DNA of 64,000 nt from Tepidanaerobacter acetatoxydans Re1 (GCF_000328765.2 NC_019954.2:1842516-1906515); one strand, 5' to 3'; shown: positions 9,396 to 18,869, numbered from the stretch's first letter. Notes: a model not told the origin generated them from the letters alone. Numbers and translations are program-made.

Positions 9396-10758
9396 TTACA
9401 TCATCCTCTTTATTACTTGCCATTTTGCCCAGCAGGTCTTCTACAAACTGTTTGGCGGTTCGGCCGGAGCGGCTGTTATGCCAAAGCTCCCATTTTAGTG
9501 CCATTTCACGAAGTTGTTTGGGCTCTATGTTTATCCCTTTGCTTTCGGCTATGCCCTCGACTATGTCAAGATATTTTTCCTGGTCGGGAGAAAGGTATAC
9601 TACCGTAATGCCGAAGCGATCCGATAGGGAAAGTTTTTCTTGAAGCGTATCCTGGGCTTTTGCCTCATCTTCGGCCCGGTCGCTGTGAAATTCCCGGATG
9701 AGATGGCGGCGGTTAGAGGTTGCGTATATCAGTACATTTTCCGGAGCCGGTTCCAGGCTTCCTTCCAGAATGGCTTTTAAATACTTGTATTCTGTCTCGT
9801 GTTCTTCAAAGGAAAGGTCGTCTACAAAAATAATAAAGCGGTAGGGACGGTCTCTCAGTTCTGCAACGATATTGGAAAGGTCTATTAACCGGTCTTTGGT
9901 TACTTCCACCATTCGCAAGCCATCTTCTCCGAATTCGTGGATTAATGCCTTAATCGTAGAAGACTTGCCGGTGCCTCTGTCCCCGTATAGCAGCATGTTA
10001 TTTGCTCCAAAGCCTTGGACAAACTGTCGGGTATTTCGCAATACTTCATTTTTCTGTTCTTCATAACCGATAAGGTTTTCCAACAGAATGGGGTCCGGTT
10101 CCGGTATACCCACAAGTTTGCCGCCATTTTCGGTATCTGCCCATTTGAAAGCCCAGTATCTGGCAAACTTTCCGCAGCCCGTATTCTTATAGAATTTTGC
10201 CAAGTCACTGATATTTTTATTCCAAGCCGGGGAATTATTCAACAGTATTTTTATTTTTTGTTTTTGTTCGTAATAGGTTTTGGGATAGGGAAAAGATTTA
10301 CTGCCTTTCATAGTAAGCATTGCGGTAAAATCTGTGCATTGAGCTGACTTTTCTTGTATGTAGGAAGTAAATGCTACAAAATTGAAATCGTGTAATATCT
10401 TCAATAGCGCTAAATCTCTTTCTGCAAGTTCTATAAGCGGCTGCTCTATTTCATGTAATCCGATTTTTTCACATCTGAGGCTAAAAGGGTTTTCATCTGC
10501 AAGAATAAGATTTAAGATATGGTCTTGCCAAAGGTTGCCCACTAAAGGTTCCCCACAAATTTTGTTTTCTTCTATAAGGCTGCTTAAAAAATCGTGGTAT
10601 GCTGAAACAACAGCCGGTATAGGTTTTTCTTCCGAGGTAATTTCAAGCATTTTTAAGTACTTCTTAACAATTCGGTCATTTAGAAGAAGGTTTCTATAAA
10701 TAACCAGGGAATTTGCAGCTAGCTGTGTGTCAAATATTTGTTGTTGAATTTTATTCAT
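9373..10758 (-). CDS. DUF815-family AAA ATPase
   Basis: A 461-residue cytoplasmic ATPase. The N-terminal half (about 1-220) is family-specific. The C-terminal half carries Walker A GDRGTGKSS (259-267), Walker B FIIFVDDLSF (DD at 313-314), a sensor YATSNRRHLIRE and C-terminal SGRTAKQFVEDLLG. This architecture matches the DUF815 group of AAA proteins, whose function is poorly defined. ATG follows GGAGATACAT. It overlaps truD by 23 bases and follows the nitrilase-like gene, so the three probably form one transcript. Confidence 0.9.
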   Translation of the reverse strand: MNKIQQQIFDTQLAANSLVIYRNLLLNDRIVKKYLKMLEITSEEKPIPAVVSAYHDFLSSLIEENKICGEPLVGNLWQDHILNLILADENPFSLRCEKIGLHEIEQPLIELAERDLALLKILHDFNFVAFTSYIQEKSAQCTDFTAMLTMKGSKSFPYPKTYYEQKQKIKILLNNSPAWNKNISDLAKFYKNTGCGKFARYWAFKWADTENGGKLVGIPEPDPILLENLIGYEEQKNEVLRNTRQFVQGFGANNMLLYGDRGTGKSSTIKALIHEFGEDGLRMVEVTKDRLIDLSNIVAELRDRPYRFIIFVDDLSFEEHETEYKYLKAILEGSLEPAPENVLIYATSNRRHLIREFHSDRAEDEAKAQDTLQEKLSLSDRFGITVVYLSPDQEKYLDIVEGIAESKGINIEPKQLREMALKWELWHNSRSGRTAKQFVEDLLGKMASNKEDDVIENKSNN

Positions 10759-10782
10759 ATGTATCTCCTTTCAATCACTTTG

Positions 10783-11490
10783 TTAATTAGCTGTTATGTC
10801 ATTTAGTACCGGATTTTGACCTCTGGCTCTTTCAACCAGGCCCACATCTATAACAGTCGTTAAAATTTCGGAGCTCTCATCACTTTCAACAAGTATTTTG
10901 CCCCAAGGGTCTACAACCATAGACATGCCTGAACATGCACCGATCCGGGGTTTGCCTGCAGAATTTACTGCTACAACAAAAAATTGATTTTCAATGGCTC
11001 TTACTATGTTTAAAAGCTTCCAGTGAATTTCTCGAAGCTTCGGCCATTTCCCTAAAACAAAGAGAACTTTTGCACCTCCAAGAGCCGACTGTCTTACAAC
11101 TTCTGGAAATCTTAAATCACAGCCCGGGATAATCCCACAGCTGATACCGTCCAAATCAAATATACAGCTTTCGGGCTGCATTTCATTAGCTTGATTATAG
11201 CTTGCAATAATATGACCTTGACGGTCTACTGCATATGCGGTATCCAATATGCCGCAAGTCACTATATTGACGGAGTTTTGCGCTGCCAGCTTTTGTAATT
11301 GTTCTATAGCAGCAGTTTCCTGCTCAGTTGAGTCGGCTGCCAAAATTGCAGGCAAAACCAGCACATTAGGCTTTTTTCGACGGTTTAAAGCCTTGCTTAT
11401 CATGATTTCGGCTTGACTCAAATTCGCCTGAAAATCACTGTAAATTGTATCAGTCTGAAGTAGTGATATCTTTAATTCAATATGTTCCAA
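10783..11490 (-). CDS. Carbon-nitrogen hydrolase (nitrilase) fold protein lacking the catalytic triad
   Basis: The 235-residue sequence matches the Nit/omega-amidase branch closely in CDLRFPEVVRQSALGGAKVL and in the region IVRAIENQFFVVAVNSAG. However, the triad is missing where the family expects it: LPE reads LPA (residue 48), the YRK lysine segment reads YNQANE (about 98-103), and the nucleophile of CYD is replaced in PGCD by glycine 123, with a cysteine one position later. The start appears to be TTG at 11490 after AAGGAAGCGG. It is therefore a probable pseudoenzyme or a protein with altered chemistry, upstream of the DUF815 ATPase and truD. Confidence 0.85.
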   Translation of the reverse strand: MEHIELKISLLQTDTIYSDFQANLSQAEIMISKALNRRKKPNVLVLPAILAADSTEQETAAIEQLQKLAAQNSVNIVTCGILDTAYAVDRQGHIIASYNQANEMQPESCIFDLDGISCGIIPGCDLRFPEVVRQSALGGAKVLFVLGKWPKLREIHWKLLNIVRAIENQFFVVAVNSAGKPRIGACSGMSMVVDPWGKILVESDESSEILTTVIDVGLVERARGQNPVLNDITAN

Positions 11491-11710
11491 CTTATATCCG
11501 CTTCCTTTAAAAGATTAATAAAAAAGCTTTATTCGATTATATCAAAAATCAAACACTTTTGTATAATATTTCTGCAAAATTTATGTTATTTACTCTGTGT
11601 TGGCAATGTGATAGGATACTGTTTGAGCATATAAATTTAGAAATTAAAAAAATCAGATATGCAGTCTATTTTTGCTTATGTCATTAATTTTGAAAGGAGT
11701 ATGTATAATA

Positions 11711-12898
11711 ATGCAGTTTTTGTGCCACTTTAAACTTCAGCAGTCGAAGAATATTGTTTTATTTTTATTATCGTTTTTTATACTAACTTTAAATTTTCCA
11801 GCACCTTCATTGGCTGCACAGAATTTACCGGCAGAGCAAAAGGACTCGCTGGCTGTTCTATGTTATCATCATATTGTTCCTGAGGAATCACCGACAAATA
11901 CGGATGCCACTATTTCTGTTTCAGAATTTGAGCAGCAGATGAAATATCTATATGAACATGGTTATTATACTGCAAAATTAACTGATGTTGAGGAGTTTTT
12001 GTATGCCAAAAAGAAACTTCCGGAAAATACGGTGCTTATTACTTTTGATGACGGTTATGAATCCAACTATACATATGCTTATCCCATATTAAAGAAATAC
12101 GGTTTAAATGCATTGATTTTTTTGATAGGCGGCAGCATAGAAAGTAAGCCGCAAGACCCAAATATCATCCCAAAGCTTTCTTTTGACCAAATACGCGAAA
12201 TGAGCGATAGCGGGCTTATAGAGTTCGGCAGTCACACTTTTAATGCTCATTATCTTATAAATGAAGAATCTGCTTTTGTTGCTATGAGCCAAGAGCTGTT
12301 GTATGAAGACTTTGACAATATGAATGAATTTTTCGACCAAATCGGCTCTCCGAAAATCAAAAGTATTGCATATCCTTATGGCAAGTTTAATGACATGTCA
12401 ATAGCCGCCTCAAGGTTAAACGGCTACAGCCTTGGGTTTACTGTTAATCAGGGTTTTGTATGTCAAGATGCTTGTCCCATGGCTTTAAATCGGATAATTG
12501 TGTTGCCCGGTACGACTTTGGAGAAATTTAAAGTTTTAATTCACGATAGTTCTTTTGTTCTTCCGGAATACTTTGATGGTTCAGTTGTGCTCCGCTTGGA
12601 TTCTGCAACTGCGTATCGGGATAAAAAGCCGATGCCGCTGGATGCTGCCGCAACTTTTGTAGGTGGAAAATTTACGGCACCGCTGAGTTTCTTTGTGGAA
12701 AATTTAGGGTGGAATCTGCTTTGGGACTCTAATTCGCATAAGGTTACAAGGCAGCTTACCAATCAAACGGAAAAATGGTTTACGGTTCCAACTTATTTGG
12801 CAGGCGAACAGGTAATGGTGCCCGTAAGGGAACTTGCAGAGGCTATGGGATATGAGGTAATATGGCATCAGGATGATAAGACAGTTGAAATAAAATGA
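11711..12898 (+). CDS. Secreted polysaccharide deacetylase with C-terminal copper-amine-oxidase-like domain
   Basis: A 395-residue exported protein. The signal peptide (NIVLFLLSFFILTLNFPAPSLAA) is followed by a NodB-type deacetylase with TFDDGYESNY (catalytic Asp-Asp near 113), the zinc motif SHTFNAH (His 175 and 180) and AYPYGKF. The last 80 residues contain the CuAO-N-like repeat (VMVPVRELAEAMGYEV), common on clostridial surface proteins. It would de-N-acetylate a cell-wall or extracellular glycan. The ATG at 11711 is 11 bases after GGAG; the frame from 11672 adds residues upstream of the ribosome site and is rejected. Confidence 0.9.
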   Translation: MQFLCHFKLQQSKNIVLFLLSFFILTLNFPAPSLAAQNLPAEQKDSLAVLCYHHIVPEESPTNTDATISVSEFEQQMKYLYEHGYYTAKLTDVEEFLYAKKKLPENTVLITFDDGYESNYTYAYPILKKYGLNALIFLIGGSIESKPQDPNIIPKLSFDQIREMSDSGLIEFGSHTFNAHYLINEESAFVAMSQELLYEDFDNMNEFFDQIGSPKIKSIAYPYGKFNDMSIAASRLNGYSLGFTVNQGFVCQDACPMALNRIIVLPGTTLEKFKVLIHDSSFVLPEYFDGSVVLRLDSATAYRDKKPMPLDAAATFVGGKFTAPLSFFVENLGWNLLWDSNSHKVTRQLTNQTEKWFTVPTYLAGEQVMVPVRELAEAMGYEVIWHQDDKTVEIK

Positions 12899-12908
12899 GG
12901 TGTAAGCA

Positions 12909-13637
12909 ATGAAAAGTCAAAAACCTGCACGCATCGACAAAATCCTTGCTTCATGCGGCTATGGCAGCCGAAAGGACGTTAAAAAACTGATTAAATCGGG
13001 CCAAGTGTCGATAAACGGTGTAATTATCAATGATGCCGGCACTTTGGTGAATCCATCTCTTGATGAGATAATCGTAGCAGGGGAATGTATTTTTTATGAA
13101 GATAATGTATATATTATGATGAACAAGCCCCAAGATGTTGTTTCTTCAACCTATGATGATTTTGAAACAACTGTCATTGATTTGCTGGAAGGGGAATACT
13201 TCCATCGAAAACTATTCCCGGTAGGCAGGCTTGATAAAGATGCCGAAGGGCTTATATTCTTAACCGATGACGGTAAGATGGCCCATCGGCTTCTGTCACC
13301 TAAAAATCGGGTACCTAAAACCTATTATGTGGAAGTTTATGGAAGGCTTAATGAAAGTGATGTTAAAGCCTTTGCCGCAGGTATGGAACTTGAAGATTTT
13401 ACGGCACTGCCTGCAGAGCTTGATATTTTGGAAAAAAATAATAATATTTCAAGCGCATATGTTACTATATATGAAGGCAAGTTTCATCAGATAAAGCGGA
13501 TGATGAAAGCCAGGGGTAAGGAGGTTACTTATCTAAAACGGCTGTTTCTTGGGCCGTTAAGGCTTGATGAAGAGCTTGAGCCGGGCATGTGGCGCAAGCT
13601 CACAAAGGAAGAAGTGGATTTGCTAAGGGCTATTTAA
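12909..13637 (+). CDS. RsuA/RluB-family rRNA pseudouridine synthase
   Basis: Modifies a uridine in rRNA. A 242-residue protein with an S4 RNA-binding domain (about 6-60: RIDKILASCGYGSRKDVKKL) and the catalytic motif GRLDKDAEGL with Asp109. FHQIKRMM near the C-terminus is also typical. Whether it targets 16S (RsuA-like) or 23S RNA (RluB-like) cannot be told from the sequence. It starts ten bases after the deacetylase stop, with GAGGTG as ribosome site, so the two are cotranscribed. Confidence 0.93.
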   Translation: MKSQKPARIDKILASCGYGSRKDVKKLIKSGQVSINGVIINDAGTLVNPSLDEIIVAGECIFYEDNVYIMMNKPQDVVSSTYDDFETTVIDLLEGEYFHRKLFPVGRLDKDAEGLIFLTDDGKMAHRLLSPKNRVPKTYYVEVYGRLNESDVKAFAAGMELEDFTALPAELDILEKNNNISSAYVTIYEGKFHQIKRMMKARGKEVTYLKRLFLGPLRLDEELEPGMWRKLTKEEVDLLRAI

Positions 13638-13713
13638 AGCTCACGGCACATCAATCTTACTCCCCGACAAAAATGTATAAACCAATCACAAACTTCTGCA
13701 AGAGGGTATAATT

Positions 13714-14727
13714 TTAATATATGACTGATGAATTTATGCTTTTAATATCCTTACAGCCTGTAAGAATCATGGCCTGTTTTAACTCATTTGCCATTGTTTC
13801 CAGTACCAGTCGCACACCTTCGCCGCCGCCGCCAAAAGCACCGATGATAACAGGTCTTCCTACAAGTACCGCATCTGCCCCCAAGGCTAAATATTTCAGC
13901 ACATCCACACCGGAACGCACTCCTCCGTCGGCGAGAATGGTTATTTTACCCTTCAGCTTAGCGGCTATGGCGGGGAGAACTTGTGCAACTCCAGGCGTGC
14001 TGTCCAGTATGCGTCCGCCGTGGTTTGATACGACTATTGCAGCAGCCCCCGCCTCCAAAGCCAGCTTTGCCTCATCTACGGTCATGATACCCTTTAATAT
14101 AAAAGGCAGGTCAACAGCCGATATTATTTCTTTTATTTCCTGAAGATTTTTAGGACCTACCGGCTGTCCCATTAATGCCATGGTCACAAGGCCCGCTCCG
14201 TCAATATCCATGCCAACAGCAGGGGCATTTATCTCCTCGGCCTGTTTCGCCATTTCAATCACTCTGTGATTTTCCCTGGGTTTTATGATAGGTATTCCAT
14301 GCCCGTTTTCTTTTTTAATTGCTTCAATACCCGAAGTATAAAATACGGGATTTCCCCCGTCGCCGCACATACCAATAGTTCCCGCATATTTACTGCCTGA
14401 CATGACCATGCTGATATACTCGGCCTCAGGTATTGCCCCGCCCATATTGTAATCTGAGCCGGTTATAGGAGCTGAAAGAATCGGCATGGAAAGGTCAATT
14501 CCTAAAATATTTGTGGAAACATCCGGAGTCTTTGCATCATGCAGTGTTCTCAGATTAAGCTTTACATTGGCCAGTGCCTCTATGTTTGCTGTAAAAGAAG
14601 AACCGGTGCCTATCCCTCCCATTCCGGGAACTTCACCGGCACAAGCTATTCCGTTACAGTTCTTGCATACTCGGCAATAACCTTTCATCTTATCGCGCGC
14701 TGTTTGTTTTATTTCCTCAAGATTCAA
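13714..14727 (-). CDS. FMN-dependent alpha-hydroxy-acid dehydrogenase/oxidase family protein
   Basis: A TIM-barrel flavoprotein of the lactate oxidase/glycolate oxidase superfamily. SNHGGRILDSTPG and LADGGVRSGVDVLKYLALGA are the FMN and substrate motifs. An N-terminal cysteine cluster (CRVCKNCNGIAC) is a variant seen in anaerobes and could bind a metal or Fe-S centre. The TTG start at 14727 lies nine bases after AAGGAG; the TTG at 14754 has no ribosome site. Likely 337 residues. In an anaerobe it would pass electrons to an acceptor other than oxygen. The substrate is unknown. Confidence 0.85.
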   Translation of the reverse strand: MNLEEIKQTARDKMKGYCRVCKNCNGIACAGEVPGMGGIGTGSSFTANIEALANVKLNLRTLHDAKTPDVSTNILGIDLSMPILSAPITGSDYNMGGAIPEAEYISMVMSGSKYAGTIGMCGDGGNPVFYTSGIEAIKKENGHGIPIIKPRENHRVIEMAKQAEEINAPAVGMDIDGAGLVTMALMGQPVGPKNLQEIKEIISAVDLPFILKGIMTVDEAKLALEAGAAAIVVSNHGGRILDSTPGVAQVLPAIAAKLKGKITILADGGVRSGVDVLKYLALGADAVLVGRPVIIGAFGGGGEGVRLVLETMANELKQAMILTGCKDIKSINSSVIY

Positions 14728-14977
14728 TTTGCTTTCACTCCTTGCTTGTCTCAATATATATACTTATTTATTATTTCGACAAGTCAAGGTTATTGTCCTG
14801 CTAGTCCTTTCTGAATAATATTCAAAAACCGTTTGTCAAATATCAAAAGGCGGCTCCATATTATACGGCTGCACCGATATCGGTATTAGGAGGTTTCTTG
14901 GTATTGCTTACCAACATTTTACTTTCTTGACTTTATTGTCAGATTTACGAATGACTTATAATCTATAATTCTAATAA

Positions 14978-16918
14978 TTATTCTACCGCCATTGCTGCAT
15001 AAAAGCCTGTACGAATAGCCTCTCCGACTTTTGCTACTTTTTCGGCATCGCCGATTACAGTAGTTTTTATATTGTACTTTGCTCTGATGGCATCCGGAAG
15101 ATTTGTATCCGATTTTTGACCAAATGCAGTTATAACAGTATCAGCCTTTATTGTTTTTCTTGTTCCGTCTTTCTTTTCGATCACCACGCCATTTGGCTCG
15201 ATAGCTGTAACTTTACTGTTTGTAAGTAAAGTTACAGCATTTTCGGCCAGCATCCTCATTAAACTTATTTTATTTATCGGCATTGCATCCTGAGCACACT
15301 CGCTCAGCATTTCGATAACGGTCACTTTTTTACCCTTCATTGCAAGTTCCAAGGCGGTATCGCAGCCGCTGAGGCCTCCGCCGCAAACAGCAATTTTTTC
15401 TCCGGACACACCTTTCTCATGGGCGTCAATCACACCTATCACATTTTTGCCATCAATACCGGGTATATTGGGGATAAACGGCAAAGAGCCTGTTGCAACA
15501 AAGATTTTATCGGCATAATCCAAAACAGTGTCGTCTGCTTTTATTTCTGTGTTCAGTTTTATTTTTACTCCGAGTTTCTTAAGCTGGACATCATACCACT
15601 CAATTAAATCCCGGATACGTTTTTTAAAAGGCGCTGTTGCGATTATCTTGAGAATACCGCCTATATCATCACTTTTTTCATAAACGGTTACATGATGGCC
15701 CTTTATGGCAGCCACGCGAGCCGCTTCCAATCCGCTAGGCCCTGCCCCAATCACGACAATATCTTTTGGAGAATCTGTTTTCGTAATTGGAAAATATTTT
15801 TCCATGCAGACCTGTATATTTACCGAGCAGCTTAGCTGTGTAAGCCTGCCGAAAATCCGTCCAATACATTCTTCATTACAAACAATGCAAGGCCTTACAT
15901 CTTCTCTGCGGTTTTCCATCAATTTCTTGGGAAATTCCGGATCTGCAATAGCTTGCCGGCCAAACATTACAAAATCACAGTCACCAGAGTTTACAAGTTC
16001 AAGGGCTGTTTCAGGGGAATGATTTCCTGCATTTATAAGCGGAACGTTTACATGTTTTCTTGCCTCTTTGCATACATATGCCATGCACGCATCTCCCACA
16101 TATGCCGTAGGGAATATATAATCCATGGTTTCATATGCGCCTGCATCTACATCGAATGCATCAACCCCTGCTTTTTCTAATATTTCAAGCAAAGGCATGC
16201 TGTCTTCGAGGGTGCGTCCTCCGGGGAAACGATGGTCCAAGGCGATTCTAAATAATATAGGCATGTCCGAACCTACTGTATTTCTAACAGCTTGAACGAT
16301 TTCGACTGCAAAACGTGCGCGGTTTTCAGCACTGCCGCCGTATTCGTCGGTTCTCTTATTCCAAATGGGCGATAGAAATTGGTCTATGAGATAACCTGCA
16401 TGTCCATGAATTTCAATTGCATCAAAACCTGCTTTTTGAGCAAATGATGCCGCTTGAGCAAAGTCTTTAATTATATCTTTGATTTCGTCAACTGTCAGAG
16501 CACGGCAGATTACATTCGGGTCATAAAAAGACGGGTTTTCAGAGGAAGAAATCGGCACTCGCTCTCCAATATCAGGCATGCCGTTGCGTCCTGTGCCCGG
16601 GCTTAACTGCGCACAAATCTTCGCCCCCCATCTGTGCACTCTCTCACACAAAACAGTAGTCTTGGGAATGGCGCGATTATTGTCAAAAGCTATTGTCGGC
16701 CCTCCCTGTGCTGTTTTTTCATTTATGAACTGAGCACCGATTATAATCATAGCAAACCCGCCTCGGGCGCGCTCTTCATAATACATAATGCCTTCTTCGC
16801 TTTCTGTCCCGTCTTGCATGGGAGTAAACGTGCCCATGGGCGACATTATAAAGCGGTTTCTTAAATTCATGTTGCCTATTTTCATAGGCTCCAACAATTT
16901 TGCATATTTGCTGTCCAT
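14978..16918 (-). CDS. Old-yellow-enzyme/2,4-dienoyl-CoA reductase-type flavoprotein (FMN, 4Fe-4S, FAD)
   Basis: A 646-residue three-domain oxidoreductase: an OYE TIM barrel (1 to about 340, with EIHGHAGYLIDQFLSP and NKRTDEYGGS), a cysteine cluster CIVCNEECIGR plus a later SCSVN for one 4Fe-4S centre, and an FAD/NAD(P) domain (VIGAGPSGLEAARVAA; a second dinucleotide fold around VCGGGLSGCD). This is the architecture of FadH and of the clostridial BaiCD/BaiH and enoate reductases, which reduce activated C=C bonds. It follows the SDR gene by 48 bases in a probable operon. The substrate could be an unsaturated acid, acyl-CoA, terpenoid or steroid. Confidence 0.92.
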   Translation of the reverse strand: MDSKYAKLLEPMKIGNMNLRNRFIMSPMGTFTPMQDGTESEEGIMYYEERARGGFAMIIIGAQFINEKTAQGGPTIAFDNNRAIPKTTVLCERVHRWGAKICAQLSPGTGRNGMPDIGERVPISSSENPSFYDPNVICRALTVDEIKDIIKDFAQAASFAQKAGFDAIEIHGHAGYLIDQFLSPIWNKRTDEYGGSAENRARFAVEIVQAVRNTVGSDMPILFRIALDHRFPGGRTLEDSMPLLEILEKAGVDAFDVDAGAYETMDYIFPTAYVGDACMAYVCKEARKHVNVPLINAGNHSPETALELVNSGDCDFVMFGRQAIADPEFPKKLMENRREDVRPCIVCNEECIGRIFGRLTQLSCSVNIQVCMEKYFPITKTDSPKDIVVIGAGPSGLEAARVAAIKGHHVTVYEKSDDIGGILKIIATAPFKKRIRDLIEWYDVQLKKLGVKIKLNTEIKADDTVLDYADKIFVATGSLPFIPNIPGIDGKNVIGVIDAHEKGVSGEKIAVCGGGLSGCDTALELAMKGKKVTVIEMLSECAQDAMPINKISLMRMLAENAVTLLTNSKVTAIEPNGVVIEKKDGTRKTIKADTVITAFGQKSDTNLPDAIRAKYNIKTTVIGDAEKVAKVGEAIRTGFYAAMAVE

Positions 16919-16966
16919 CTTATCCGTCCTTTCTAAAATATTTTTTAAATTTTAAAGTGTTCGGCT

Positions 16967-17722
16967 TTAAACACATGTCCATCCGCCGTCACAAGTCACA
17001 ATGGAGCCGGTAACATATGTGGATTCATCTGCCGCAAGAAATATAATCGCGGAATCCAGCTCGCCTTCTTTGCCGGGACGCTTCATCGGGGTACATCTTC
17101 TTATAAATGAATCCATAGCTGCCATTGCTTCAGGATTGTTTGCTTCAGATGGGAAGAATCCTGGGCAAAGGGCATTTACTGTAACACCTCTTGTTGCCCA
17201 TTCTGCAGCCGCTGCTCTTGTAAAATTCACAACTCCGCCTTTTGAAGCATGATACCCTACTACAGGAACATCTGCATTTCCCACTAGGCCGAAAATTGAA
17301 GCTATGTTGATGATCCTGCCATAACCTCTTTTCAGCATCTCTTTTCCAAATTCACGAGTACACTGAAATGTACCGGTGAGCTCTAAATCTATATTATGCT
17401 GCCAGATTTCATTGGTCATTTCCTCCAAAGGTGCAGAACCTCCGCTCCCTGCATTATTAACCAAGATGTCGACTTTGCCAAATTCCTTTATAATGGCTGC
17501 TACAGAATCTCTTACTTGATCAAGCTTTGTAACATCGCAGGGAACAACCAGGCACTTTACTCCTGTTTCCCGTATCTCTTGCGCCACTTCTTCAAGTTTA
17601 TTCTTTCTTCTTGCCATAATAGCCACATCGGCTCCCTGTCTTGCTAAAGCTAAAGCAAATTGTCTTCCCAGGCCCGCAGAGGCTCCTGTTACTGCGGCTA
17701 CTCTCTCTGTTAAATCGAACAT
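16967..17722 (-). CDS. Short-chain dehydrogenase/reductase
   Basis: A 251-residue NAD(P)-dependent classical SDR with the glycine motif TGASAGLGRQ, NNAG, and the catalytic Ser-Tyr-Lys in IASIFG...YHASKGG. The C-terminus reads STYVTGSIVTCDGGW, as in 3-ketoacyl-ACP reductase-like members. The ATG at 17722 is eight bases after GGAG; another ATG at 17728 is too close to it. Operon partner of the OYE-type reductase downstream, suggesting a joint ketone/enone redox pathway. Confidence 0.9.
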   Translation of the reverse strand: MFDLTERVAAVTGASAGLGRQFALALARQGADVAIMARRKNKLEEVAQEIRETGVKCLVVPCDVTKLDQVRDSVAAIIKEFGKVDILVNNAGSGGSAPLEEMTNEIWQHNIDLELTGTFQCTREFGKEMLKRGYGRIINIASIFGLVGNADVPVVGYHASKGGVVNFTRAAAAEWATRGVTVNALCPGFFPSEANNPEAMAAMDSFIRRCTPMKRPGKEGELDSAIIFLAADESTYVTGSIVTCDGGWTCV

Positions 17723-18320
17723 ATTCATCTCTCCTTTTTGCTTTTACTGTCCACAGCTCTTATAAGAATTTCGCAAAAAATACTATCTTATTATTAGATT
17801 TTATCCAAGCTTTGGCCAGCTTTTTTTGCAATTATTATAATTATAATAACTTTTATTACATATTTTATGTAAACTACATATAAAAAATCGTTTTTTGTGC
17901 ATTATACACATAACACATAAGCGGGGGGAAATACTAACAGAGCTTCGGGCTTCTGAGAATTTATGGGATTTGCAGATAATCAAGAAGTATCCGCTATATG
18001 CATGAGGGTAATAGGTGCGGTCATGTAGTAGATTACTTTAGGAACAGTAACATCCTGAAGGGTTGAATTTATTTTTCTGAATCCTTTTGTATATATTCAG
18101 CAAGCTCAGAGGAAATAACAGACTCAAATTCAGTCTCTCGTGTAACAATAGATTATCACTCTCTTTTTATTTTATCAAGTTCTTGGCAAGTTTTAAATCG
18201 TTTTTTATTTACCGGATTTCTAAGAAACATAATCGGTTCACTTGTGGCAGCTTATTACATACCGGCTCTTGTATCTTTTTGGGTAGTTCCACTACATTAT
18301 CGATTTTTTAATCTACGCTA
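17723..18320. other. Gene-free, A/T-rich stretch of about 600 bases
   Basis: No frame here has both a ribosome site and a recognisable product. The part near 17880-17900 holds a poly-A/TCG/poly-T palindrome (17882-17896) that could lie in the SDR promoter. A start-less open frame on the plus strand ends at a TAA near 18320 after about 80 codons and reads like a degraded membrane segment; I cannot name it. The rest looks like ordinary noncoding or decayed sequence. Confidence 0.5.
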
Positions 18321-18323
18321 AAA

Positions 18324-18366
18324 CATAAGAAGCAAAGGACTGATATAATCACCTTTGCTTCTTATG
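18324..18366 (-). terminator. Terminator at the end of catabolic island A
   Basis: CATAAGAAGCAAAGG (18324-18338) pairs perfectly with CCTTTGCTTCTTATG (18352-18366). On the minus strand the 15-bp stem is followed by TTTTAG, downstream of the RbsD/FucU-like gene. The U-tract is short but the position fits. Confidence 0.7.
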
Positions 18367-18420
18367 CTAGAGAAGATAGTAAATATAACTTTAAGATTTA
18401 TAGTTAAACAGCTTTCGAGT

Positions 18421-18837
18421 TTAATTAACCACTCCTACAGTAAGTAGTATATTTGCATATACTCGCTGTTCACCGGTAGCTATTGCAAGCTTTACATTTT
18501 CTTTCTTACATTCTTCGTAAAACTTAAACCTATTTAGGTCATAAAGTGTAGCTTCGGTTCCAAGTATTTTCTTGAATTCCTGAAATATGAGCGGTTCCTG
18601 TCCGTCGTCCGTGGCCATTACTTCTGCCTTTTCTATAGTAATAGTATTTGATAGTACGTTTAATACCTGAGTTACAGTAGGAATGCCGTGAGATAGATTT
18701 ATATACGCCTTTTTTGTATTAGTATTGGTATTGCTTTCAATAGGATAATTTCCATCTGCAATAAGTATTTTATCACCATGCCCGCAGCACGCTAAAGTTG
18801 ACATGATTTCCGGATTTATACATGAGGTTTTGAGCAA
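18421..18837 (-). CDS. RbsD/FucU-family sugar mutarotase
   Basis: A 138-residue protein of the RbsD/FucU fold, which interconverts pyranose/furanose forms or anomers of sugars before phosphorylation. GHGDKILIADGNYP near the N-terminus includes the conserved His and Asp residues, and YANILLTVGVV closes the family. The TTG at 18837 is nine bases from GGAG and gives an N-terminus reading MLKTS once TTG is decoded as Met, like FucU proteins; the ATG at 18843 is only three bases from the GGAG. It is the last gene of the dapA1-SIS-kinase-mutarotase operon, directly after the sugar kinase. Confidence 0.87.
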   Translation of the reverse strand: MLKTSCINPEIMSTLACCGHGDKILIADGNYPIESNTNTNTKKAYINLSHGIPTVTQVLNVLSNTITIEKAEVMATDDGQEPLIFQEFKKILGTEATLYDLNRFKFYEECKKENVKLAIATGEQRVYANILLTVGVVN

Positions 18838-18869
18838 ATACATTCACTCCTGTCTTAAACTATTTACTC

